5,862 nt of DNA from Thermacetogenium sp. UBA5472. GTDB lineage: Bacteria > Bacillota > DSM-12270 > Thermacetogeniales > Thermacetogeniaceae. Under the pieces are notes generated by a model that saw nothing but the letters and a program-made list of their open reading frames with translations, did not search any database and was not told where the DNA came from. Where the stretch lies: positions 7,424-13,285 of the forward strand of contig DIQC01000094.1 of the NCBI GenBank assembly GCA_002426495.1, in the 5' to 3' direction. Position numbers and translations under genes: made by a program. Shown here piece by piece: positions 1-5,771 of the stretch. How positions within the stretch are numbered: position 1 is the stretch's first letter; each line of letters starts with the position of its first letter.

Positions 1-14
1 ATGTCCAAGCCTCT

Positions 15-39
15 GGACAGGAGAACCGTCCCCATGTCC
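15..39 (+). repeat. Short hairpin repeat, copy 1
   Basis: This is a 25-base unit repeated exactly at 43-67. It has a 13-base core GAGAACCGTCCCC (21-33) flanked by complementary arms GGACA (15-19) and TGTCC (35-39), with one unpaired base on each side of the core. The same core occurs inverted at 3913-3925 with different but still complementary arms. It looks like a REP-type intergenic repeat; in other bacteria such repeats are associated with RAYT (IS200-like Y1) transposases, but no transposase is present here. The class assignment is inferred. Confidence 0.75.
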
Positions 40-42
40 AAC

Positions 43-67
43 GGACAGGAGAACCGTCCCCATGTCC
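43..67 (+). repeat. Short hairpin repeat, copy 2
   Basis: This is an exact 25-base copy of the unit at 15-39, in direct orientation with a 28-base period. The core is at 49-61 and the arms at 43-47 and 63-67. It is followed by an extra partial tail, CCCCATGTCC (66-75), and the window itself begins with ATGTCC (1-6). These scraps suggest further copies upstream and a small tandem cluster that grew or shrank by slippage or recombination. Confidence 0.75.
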
Positions 68-79
68 CCATGTCCACCT

Positions 80-131
80 ACGCAAAGATATTATGCGCCT
101 CTGGAGGCCAAAGCGCACAATATCTTTGCGT
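80..131. promoter_or_regulatory. Long inverted repeat, possible activator site or hairpin
   Basis: ACGCAAAGATATT (80-92) and AATATCTTTGCGT (119-131) form a perfect 13-bp inverted repeat. After one A/C mismatch (93/118) pairing continues with TGCGC (94-98) and GCGCA (113-117), leaving a 14-base loop that contains CTC/GAG complementarity. Its centre (about 105) lies roughly 90 bp upstream of the start point predicted from the sigma-54 promoter at 171-186. That is the usual place for an upstream activating sequence bound by a sigma-54 enhancer-binding protein. It has no downstream T tract of the kind expected for an intrinsic terminator, although it could also be a small palindromic mobile element. 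The structure is seen directly; the function is inferred. Confidence 0.5.
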
Positions 132-169
132 TTGTTGGTTAAGAAGCTGTGTAAGACGCATACTTAGGT

Positions 170-198
170 TTGGCATGCTTTTTGCAATATAATATTAT
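170..198 (+). promoter_or_regulatory. Overlapping possible sigma-A promoter
   Basis: TTGGCA (170-175) and TATTAT (193-198) are 17 bases apart, and each matches the -35 or -10 consensus at 5 of 6 bases. A perfect TATAAT also occurs at 188-193, but only 12 bases from that -35. The sequence overlaps the sigma-54 motif, so it is an alternative or additional reading of the same region. AT-rich sequence gives such -10 matches easily, hence the low confidence. Confidence 0.3.
171..186 (+). promoter_or_regulatory. Sigma-54 (-24/-12) promoter for the methyltransferase genes
   Basis: TGGCATGCTTTTTGCA matches the sigma-54 consensus TGGCACG-N4-TTGCW at every defined base except one (T for C at 176). The key GG (172-173) and GC (184-185) doublets have the required spacing. 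The predicted start is near 197, giving a leader of about 69 bases to the first gene. Sigma-54 promoters need an ATP-dependent activator; sigma-54 regulators are often found near corrinoid methyltransferase genes in anaerobes, but none is encoded in this window. A sigma-A promoter can be drawn over the same bases, so use of sigma-54 is likely but not certain. Confidence 0.65.
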
Positions 199-265
199 AA
201 CTGAATAATCATACTGAGCGTGCGATTAAACAATGATAGTAAGACAATGATTAGGAGGTCCAATA

Positions 266-1729
266 ATGGCGGATAGGTTAATCTCAAATTATGATGAACA
301 GATTACCCCATCTTTAAAATGGGTAACTGACTCGCAGTTAGAACAGATTCATTATGCTTCTCTGGAAGTGTTGGAGCGTACCGGTATTGTCGTCAAGAAC
401 GAAGAAGCCCTGAAACTTTTGAAGGGCGCAGGTTGCCGGGTTCAGGACCAGCGTGTTTGGATACCCTCCTGGCTTGTGGGGGAAGCCTTACGGCTGGCGC
501 CAAAGCGGATTGCTGTGGCCAATAGGTTAGGTGAGCGTGTGCTCCCTCTAGAGAAGAACAGGGTTTACTATGGAACAGGCTCGGACCTTCCTTTCACTAT
601 CGATATTGAGACAAATGAAAGAAGAACATCAACAAAGAAGGATGTTGTAGATGCTTCAAAGGTCGTTGATGCACTGCCTAATTATGATTTCCTGATGAGT
701 TATGCTATTGCCTCTGAAACCAATCCTGTGGCAAGCGACCTGCACCAATTTGAAGCGATGACTGTCAACAGCAGCAAGCCCATTATTTTCACCGCTCACA
801 ATGCGGAAAACACTGAGGCTCTCATCGAGATGGCTGCTGCCTGTGTGGGCGGTATCGATAACTTAATGAACAATCCCTACATCATCCTTTATTCTGAACC
901 GATATCTCCTTTGGTGCATACTCATGATGGTGTTGGCAAGATGTTCAAATGCTTTGAATATAACATACCTGTTGTTTACACTCCCGGAGTGCTGGCAGGG
1001 GGTACAACACCAGTCACTAAGGCGGGCTGTATTAACTTAATGAACGCCGAGAACTTGGCTGGTGTAGTGCTCGCCCAGCTTAAGAAAAAGGGCGCACCGA
1101 TCATCATCGGTGGCGGTGCTACACCTATGGATATGAAAACAACCACCACCCTATATGGTGCGCCTGAAACCTTTATGAACTATGCTGTCATGACACAGCT
1201 GGCTCAGTTCTACGAACTGCCCAATTTCACTGAAGCGGGTTGCGTTAATGCAACACAGCCTGATATTCAGGCAGGTGCAGAGGCGGCTGTTACCATTTTG
1301 ATGACACAGCTGGAGGGTTGTAACCTGGTGCATGATGTGGGTTACCTGGAGGGTGGCAGGACTGGTTATCTGCCCTTCCTGGCCATCTGTGATGACCTGA
1401 TCGATATGGCCAGGTATGCCGGTGCCGGAACAAGAGTTTCTCCGGAACACTTGGCCGTGGACTGCATTGACGATGTGGGCCCTGGTGGCAATTATATGGC
1501 CCATCCACATACATTCAAACATTTCCGAGATGAGATCTGGGACCCGCGCTTCTTCACCAGGTATCGGTGGGAGCAGTGGTTAGCCAAAGATAAAGAGTCC
1601 CCTATGGATAGAGCGTTAAAGAAAGTAAAGGAAGTTCTCGCTAACTACCAGGCGGCAGCACTGCCAGCAGGGGCTCAAGATGAGATGAAGGCGGTTATCG
1701 GCCGTCGTGAAAGTGAAAGCAAAGCTTAA
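266..1729 (+). CDS. MttB-superfamily corrinoid methyltransferase, non-pyrrolysine (paralogue 1)
   Basis: This 487-residue soluble protein belongs to the trimethylamine methyltransferase MttB superfamily (COG5598). Members move a methyl group from a methylated amine to the cob(I)amide of a partner corrinoid protein. Family features in order are: an N-terminal helical part with IPSWLV and APKRI; NRLG (about 86-89) and GTGSD; DVVDASKVVDALP in the first third; GTTPVT and NAENLAG mid-protein; AGCVNATQPDIQA (324-336); GCNLVHD (351-357) with EGGRTG (362-367); and VGPGGNY then PHTFKHF near the C-terminus. There is no in-frame TAG, so it is of the pyrrolysine-free type that includes glycine betaine methyltransferase MtgB and carnitine and proline betaine enzymes. 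The ATG has a perfect AGGAGGT (253-259) six bases upstream. It is followed after 16 bases by a paralogue. The substrate cannot be read from the sequence. At 330 it has Thr where the paralogue has Lys. Confidence 0.9.
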   Translation: MADRLISNYDEQITPSLKWVTDSQLEQIHYASLEVLERTGIVVKNEEALKLLKGAGCRVQDQRVWIPSWLVGEALRLAPKRIAVANRLGERVLPLEKNRVYYGTGSDLPFTIDIETNERRTSTKKDVVDASKVVDALPNYDFLMSYAIASETNPVASDLHQFEAMTVNSSKPIIFTAHNAENTEALIEMAAACVGGIDNLMNNPYIILYSEPISPLVHTHDGVGKMFKCFEYNIPVVYTPGVLAGGTTPVTKAGCINLMNAENLAGVVLAQLKKKGAPIIIGGGATPMDMKTTTTLYGAPETFMNYAVMTQLAQFYELPNFTEAGCVNATQPDIQAGAEAAVTILMTQLEGCNLVHDVGYLEGGRTGYLPFLAICDDLIDMARYAGAGTRVSPEHLAVDCIDDVGPGGNYMAHPHTFKHFRDEIWDPRFFTRYRWEQWLAKDKESPMDRALKKVKEVLANYQAAALPAGAQDEMKAVIGRRESESKA

Positions 1730-1745
1730 GGGGGCGTGCAAATAA

Positions 1746-3197
1746 ATGAACTACGCAAGCAGTCATGGAGAAGGAATCGCATACCAAACTTTAACAAGAG
1801 ACCAAGTACACGATATTCACAGCGCTAGTTGTCGCATTTTAGAAGAAGTAGGAGTCATAGTACACCATGAAGAAGCAGCTGAACTACTAAAGAAATGGGG
1901 TGCCCATGTTGATGCAAACAATCGAACCCATATTCCAGAAGCACTAGTAAAACGGGCACTCCAAACCGCCCCCTCAAGAATTACTTTATATAATAGGCTG
2001 GGAGATCCAGCCATCTGGCTGGAGAAGTCCAATGTTCATTTTGGGGCAGGCTCTGACACCTTGGTCTATTTAGACCCCTTTACAGGTGAGAGAAGGCCGT
2101 GGACTACAGCTGATGTCGTATCAGCTATCCGGGTTGTCGACGCGCTTCCCCAGTTGGATTTTGTCATGTCCATGGGGCTATTATCTGATGTGGATAAAAG
2201 AATGATCAACCGCACTCAGTATGCCCTGATGATTAAGAACAGTGTGAAGCCTCAGGTGGTTATCGCTGAGGATGCTTCAACTGTAGAAGATATTTTTGAA
2301 ATGGCCGCAGCAGCTGTGGGTGGTAAAGAAATATTGAGAAACAGGCCGCACTTTGTACTCTATTTAGAACCTACATCTCCACTGCAGCTGCCCTTTGAAT
2401 CAGTGGACAAATTGCTGTTTGCTGCGGATAATAAGATTCCGGTCAACTTTGCCTGTGGTGCTGTGGAGGGAGCATCTACCCCTGTGACAGTGGCAGGTAC
2501 TGTTGCCCAGGCTAATGCGGAGGCCCTTTGCGGACTGGTTGTACATCAGTTGAGGAATCCAGGGGCACCGTTCCTATACGGCTATGGCGGGTCCCCATTG
2601 GATATGCGTACAATGGGTGCAATCTATGCCATGCCTGAGGTGCTGCTTTTGCAGGGAGCAGTTTGCGATATGGGGCGCTTCTATTCGCTGCCCACCTGGG
2701 GATATGCCGGCTGCAGCAGCTCCAAGTCTTTCGATGAGCAGGCAGTGGTTGAGGCAACCATGTTCACTTTAATGGGTGCTTTGCAAGGATGCAATCTGAT
2801 GCATGATACCTTTTATATAGAATCAGGGCGCACCGGTTCATTGAATTTATTGGTTTTGATGGATGAAGTGATTTCCCGAGCCAGGTTCCTGTTGAAAGGC
2901 ATCAACACCACTCCTGAGTATCTGGCTGTGGACGCGGTGAAACGGGTAGGTCCAGGGGGAAGTTACCTGGGGGATCCACACACATCGCAGCACTTCCGCG
3001 AGAAATGGCAGCCAAGTCTGTCCGATTTCAGTAATTTCAACAGTTGGGAAGCTGCCGGATCTGAACAGATGGGCACTCGCATTCAGGAGAAGCTGCGTCA
3101 AATTATGGATGAATACGAACCAGCGCCTCTTGGTGCAGAAGTTGAAGAAAAGATCGATGCTGTGTTGAGCAGAGCGCAGGAAAAGCTTGTAGATTAG
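1746..3197 (+). CDS. MttB-superfamily corrinoid methyltransferase, non-pyrrolysine (paralogue 2)
   Basis: This 483-residue protein is alignable end to end with the preceding one, at roughly 40% identity judged by eye. Shared blocks include NRLG, GAGSD, DVVSAIRVVDALP, EMAAAAVGG, LEPTSPL, STPVTVAG, the AGCSSSKSFDEQA loop (321-333), GCNLMHD (348-354), ESGRTG, PEYLAVD and VGPGGSY with PHTSQHF. It is therefore an ancient duplicate, not a recent one. The predicted role is methyl transfer from an unidentified methylated amine to the corrinoid protein encoded next. The loop keeps Ser-Lys-x-x-Asp-x-Gln, which I recall as the more usual family form. The start is the ATG with AAGGGGG (1728-1734) overlapping the upstream stop codon; the 16-base gap implies co-transcription. 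The stop is TAG at 3195-3197, but the protein is already full length, so this is not a pyrrolysine codon. Other possibilities are an enzyme for a partly demethylated intermediate or a second substrate. Confidence 0.9.
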   Translation: MNYASSHGEGIAYQTLTRDQVHDIHSASCRILEEVGVIVHHEEAAELLKKWGAHVDANNRTHIPEALVKRALQTAPSRITLYNRLGDPAIWLEKSNVHFGAGSDTLVYLDPFTGERRPWTTADVVSAIRVVDALPQLDFVMSMGLLSDVDKRMINRTQYALMIKNSVKPQVVIAEDASTVEDIFEMAAAAVGGKEILRNRPHFVLYLEPTSPLQLPFESVDKLLFAADNKIPVNFACGAVEGASTPVTVAGTVAQANAEALCGLVVHQLRNPGAPFLYGYGGSPLDMRTMGAIYAMPEVLLLQGAVCDMGRFYSLPTWGYAGCSSSKSFDEQAVVEATMFTLMGALQGCNLMHDTFYIESGRTGSLNLLVLMDEVISRARFLLKGINTTPEYLAVDAVKRVGPGGSYLGDPHTSQHFREKWQPSLSDFSNFNSWEAAGSEQMGTRIQEKLRQIMDEYEPAPLGAEVEEKIDAVLSRAQEKLVD

Positions 3198-3232
3198 GAG
3201 AATAAGGCTGAATTAAAAGCAAGAGAGCATTC

Positions 3233-3244
3233 TAAAATATTTTA
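3233..3244. repeat. AT-rich palindrome before the corrinoid gene
   Basis: TAAAATATTTTA is a perfect 12-bp palindrome in the 68-base gap between the second methyltransferase and the corrinoid protein gene, just upstream of the GGAGGG ribosome binding site. The gap is AT-rich, so chance is a fair explanation. It might be a small operator or an mRNA processing site, but nothing else supports this. Confidence 0.25.
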
Positions 3245-3265
3245 TAAATAGATGGAGGGATTTCC

Positions 3266-3898
3266 GTGGCAAATGTGCAAGAACTCGTATCTTTTGTGAT
3301 CAGTGGTGATGTGGATAAGGTAAAGAGCACAACCCAGCAGCTGCTTGATGCAGGTGAAGATCCTATGAAGATCATTGACGATGGCTTAGTAAATGGGATC
3401 AATGTGGTTGGGGAGCGCTTCAAAGAAGGCGAGATGTATGTTCCGGAGATGATGATGTCTGCTCAGGCGATGAAGGCTGGGGTGGAATTAGCAAAAGAGA
3501 AAGTATCGGGAATTGAAATTACGACAGCAGGTAAGGTTGTTATAGGAACAGTAGCAGGTGACCTGCATGATATCGGTAAGAATTTAGTCGCCATGATGTT
3601 GGAGAGCAGTGGTTTTGATGTGGTAGATCTGGGTGTAGATGTGGAAACAGATGGATTTATTGCCGCTGTTAAGGAACATAATCCACAGATCGTAGGGATG
3701 TCTGCCTTGTTGACAACAACAATGCCGGCCATGAAAGATGTAATCGCAGCTCTGCAAGAGGGCGGCCTGCGAAATGATGTGAAAGTGATCATCGGTGGAG
3801 CACCTGTGACCAAGGAATATGCAAATGAGATCGGTGCCGATGGTTTTGGTGCTGACGCAGCTCTTGCCATCGACCTGTGCAAAGAACTGGTGGTTTAA
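3266..3898 (+). CDS. Methyl-accepting corrinoid protein, MttC/MtgC type
   Basis: This 210-residue cytoplasmic protein carries the cobamide that accepts a methyl group from a substrate methyltransferase and passes it on, usually to tetrahydrofolate through a separate enzyme. Residues 1-90 form the helical cap domain typical of methionine-synthase-like corrinoid proteins (GxxxVGERFKEGEMYVPEMM at about 44-63). A Rossmann-like B12 domain follows, with GDLHDIGKNL at 98-107: Asp99, His101 (lower axial ligand to cobalt) and Gly104. The GMSALLTTTM strand (144-153) and IIGGAPVT (175-182) complete the cofactor pocket. The length is normal for the family. The start is GTG with GGAGGG (3254-3259) six bases upstream. 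It lies 68 bases after the second methyltransferase and is the obvious partner of both. No corrinoid activator (RamA or RACo type) and no tetrahydrofolate methyltransferase is encoded in the window. Confidence 0.93.
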   Translation: MANVQELVSFVISGDVDKVKSTTQQLLDAGEDPMKIIDDGLVNGINVVGERFKEGEMYVPEMMMSAQAMKAGVELAKEKVSGIEITTAGKVVIGTVAGDLHDIGKNLVAMMLESSGFDVVDLGVDVETDGFIAAVKEHNPQIVGMSALLTTTMPAMKDVIAALQEGGLRNDVKVIIGGAPVTKEYANEIGADGFGADAALAIDLCKELVV

Positions 3899-3903
3899 TT
3901 ACC

Positions 3904-3935
3904 GGCCATCACGGGGACGGTTCTCGTGATTGGTC
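3904..3935 (-). repeat. Short hairpin repeat, copy 3 (inverted, different stem)
   Basis: The 13-base core found at 21-33 and 49-61 occurs here exactly, as its reverse complement (3913-3925). It is flanked by perfectly complementary arms ATCAC (3908-3912) and GTGAT (3926-3930). Skipping T3931, pairing extends through GGCC (3904-3907) and GGTC (3932-3935), including one G-T pair. The arms share no sequence with copies 1 and 2, yet they pair in the same place. There is no T run after it, so it is not a standard intrinsic terminator. It occupies the 89-base gap between the corrinoid gene and glmS, where it may affect mRNA decay or polarity. Confidence 0.7.
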
Positions 3936-3987
3936 TATCGTACATAAGTAGTCTAGTGTTAAACATAGTTCAAAGGGGGCCAGGCTG

Positions 3988-4401
3988 GTGCCTGAGAACA
4001 ATAAGATAGTCCTTGGTGTAATCGGTTCTGATGTTCATGCTGTTGGCAATAAGATCTTGGAAATGAGTTTTCAAGAGGCTGGTTTTCAGGTGATCAATCT
4101 AGGAGTCATGGTCTCCCAGGAGGAGTTTATTCATGCCGCCATAGAGAGTGATGCTGCTGCTATAATGGTATCCTCTCTTTATGGCCATGGTGAGATGGAC
4201 TGCCGCGGGTTGCGGGAAAAATGCCTTGAAGCCGGCCTTGAGGATATACTGCTCTATGTGGGCGGCAATCTGGTTGTGGGGAAACGCACCTTTAAAGAGG
4301 TGGAGGAACTCTACGCAAAGATGGGTTTTGATCGGGTCTATCCTCCGGGCACTCTGCCAGAGGATGGTATTGCTGATTTGAAGAGGGATCTTAATCTATG
4401 A
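3988..4401 (+). CDS. glmS: Glutamate mutase sigma (S) subunit, cobalamin-binding
   Basis: This 137-residue protein is the small subunit of adenosylcobalamin-dependent glutamate mutase (methylaspartate mutase), which with GlmE converts L-glutamate to (2S,3S)-3-methylaspartate by a radical mechanism. The full-length B12 domain is present. GSDVHAVGNKI (13-23) supplies the DxHxxG motif: Asp15, His17 (cobalt ligand) and Gly20. SSLYGHGEMDCRG (62-74) and YVGGNLVVGK (90-99) line the nucleotide-tail pocket, and the C-terminal GFDRVYPPGT is characteristic of clostridial GlmS. It is not the glucosamine synthase that shares the symbol, nor the DNA repair protein MutS, although this subunit is also called mutS. 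The start is GTG with AGGGGG (3974-3979) eight bases upstream. The stop overlaps the glmL start (ATGA), indicating translational coupling. Confidence 0.95.
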   Translation: MPENNKIVLGVIGSDVHAVGNKILEMSFQEAGFQVINLGVMVSQEEFIHAAIESDAAAIMVSSLYGHGEMDCRGLREKCLEAGLEDILLYVGGNLVVGKRTFKEVEELYAKMGFDRVYPPGTLPEDGIADLKRDLNL

Positions 4402-5765
4402 AGGCATTGCTGATCGACTTTGGCAGTACCTATACCAAAGTAACCCTGGTGAATCTAGATCCGCCAGGGTTGATCGGGACACGCTGGGCTCCTACAACAG
4501 TGGACACCGATCTCATGGATGGATTGACTGCAGCCTTAGAGGGTTTTTCTAGCGAAGAGCGAAAAGGGATAACCCTAAAGAAGGCCTGCAGTTCTGCAGC
4601 CGGGGGGTTGAAGATCGTAGCGGTGGGTCTGGTGCCGGAATTGACTGTGCAGGCTGCCCGGGAGGCGGCATTAGGGGCAGGGGCAAGGGTTCTGGCAGCC
4701 TATGCTTATACACTTACCGCTGACGAATTGGAAGAGATAAAAGATATAGATCCAGATTTGCTGCTGTTGGCAGGTGGCATTGATGGGGGAAACAGTAAAG
4801 TAATTTTAGAAAATGCCGCTTTGATCGCCGCATCAGGGCTGACAGTTCCGGTAGTAGTTGCTGGAAATAAAGTGGTTGCACCACAAGTGAAAGCCCTGTT
4901 AGAAAATAGGGTATCCCGTGTGGTGGTTACCGGTAATGTGATGCCAGACATCAATGTGCTTTCTGTGGAACCTGCTCGTCAGGCGATCAGGGAGTTGTAT
5001 TTAGAGGAGATCACCAAAGCGAAGGGTTTAGAAAAGATACAAGAACAGGTTGGTTTGGCGATGCCTACGCCTCTTGCAGTTATGAAGGCAGGTGAGTTTC
5101 TCCAAAAAACAAGCCAAAAGGAAATTGTAATTGTCGATGTGGGTGGGGCAACAACTGATGTTCATTCTTTCTCTGATGGCCGGCCAAAAAGGAGCGGCTG
5201 TCTTTTGAAAGGGCTTCCGGAGCCTTTTTGCAAGCGGACAGTGGAAGGGGATCTGGGGATGCGGGTCAGCTTGAACTCTCTGCTGGAAGTAGTAGCTGAA
5301 GAGGATCTGTTGGCAGACATGCCCTTTGCGGTGGATATTGATGAACTGCGTGCCTTTGTCAGCAGGGTGACCAGTGACAGAGGGGCGTTGGCCTTGGACC
5401 AACGAGAAAAACAATTTGACCAAATGTTAGCTAGTAGTTGTGTAAGAGAGGCTCTGCGGCGCCATGCAGGGACTCTGACTGAAGCATATTCAGCTGAAGG
5501 TAGATTCTGGATCCAACGTGGCAAGGATCTGACAAAAATAGATAGCTTAGTTGCCACAGGTGGTGCCCTAGTATATGCAGCTGATCCAGAATCTTTATTG
5601 ATAGATGGGTTGAGGCTTGGCGACCCCCTTTCACTTACCCCTCGTCAGCCTCAACTCATCCTTGATCATGAATATTTGCTCTTTGCAATAGGACTGTTAG
5701 CAGAGGGTTATCCTGAAGTGGCTGAGGTGCTTATCCAGGAGACACTAATGCCTTTAGGGAGGTAA
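4398..5765 (+). CDS. glmL: Glutamate mutase accessory/reactivating protein GlmL (MutL family)
   Basis: This 455-residue protein is of the GlmL family, encoded between the two glutamate mutase subunits in clostridia. It has an actin/Hsp70-type ATPase fold. The N-terminal phosphate loop is DFGSTYTK (7-14), there is an AGGIDGGN turn (125-132), the second phosphate loop is VDVGGATTDVHS (246-257), and the adenosine motif is ATGGAL (386-391). Relatives of this fold act as ATP-dependent reactivases for B12 enzymes, replacing damaged cobalamin; that role is widely assumed for GlmL but is inferred. It is unrelated to the mismatch repair MutL. The ATG overlaps the glmS stop by four bases, with GAGGGA (4383-4388) inside glmS as ribosome binding site. 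Its stop lies six bases before the glmE start. It might also serve the methyl-transfer corrinoid protein, since RACo-type activators share the fold, but the sequence is clearly GlmL-like. Confidence 0.93.
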   Translation: MKALLIDFGSTYTKVTLVNLDPPGLIGTRWAPTTVDTDLMDGLTAALEGFSSEERKGITLKKACSSAAGGLKIVAVGLVPELTVQAAREAALGAGARVLAAYAYTLTADELEEIKDIDPDLLLLAGGIDGGNSKVILENAALIAASGLTVPVVVAGNKVVAPQVKALLENRVSRVVVTGNVMPDINVLSVEPARQAIRELYLEEITKAKGLEKIQEQVGLAMPTPLAVMKAGEFLQKTSQKEIVIVDVGGATTDVHSFSDGRPKRSGCLLKGLPEPFCKRTVEGDLGMRVSLNSLLEVVAEEDLLADMPFAVDIDELRAFVSRVTSDRGALALDQREKQFDQMLASSCVREALRRHAGTLTEAYSAEGRFWIQRGKDLTKIDSLVATGGALVYAADPESLLIDGLRLGDPLSLTPRQPQLILDHEYLLFAIGLLAEGYPEVAEVLIQETLMPLGR

Positions 5766-5771
5766 TGACTG

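Noticed and set aside
1..192. Open frame of 63 codons starting at base 1
   Set aside because: It is built from the tandem repeats and the inverted repeat, has no ribosome binding site, resembles no protein family, and runs across the sigma-54 promoter.
1..265. Cobalamin riboswitch upstream of the B12-related genes
   Set aside because: No B12-box-like sequence was seen here, the predicted leader is only about 69 bases, and the 89-base gap before glmS is also too short.
1151..1522. 123-codon open frame on the minus strand
   Set aside because: It is a shadow of the first methyltransferase gene, with no family features and no ribosome binding site evidence.
3195..3251. TAG stop of the second methyltransferase as a possible pyrrolysine codon, with 17 open codons after it
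   Set aside because: The protein is already full length at that point, the pyrrolysine site of true MttB lies well inside the protein, and the sequence after the TAG looks like an intergenic leader.
3463..3882. 139-codon open frame on the minus strand
   Set aside because: It lies opposite the corrinoid protein gene, whose motifs are unmistakable; the antisense product is low-complexity and has no recognisable family.
3904..3945. Hairpin after the corrinoid gene as an intrinsic terminator
   Set aside because: There is no run of T after the stem, and the 11-13 base loop and shared core fit the repeat family better.
4181..4381. 66-codon + strand frame inside glmS
   Set aside because: It is an alternative frame of glmS; the glmS product matches its family end to end.
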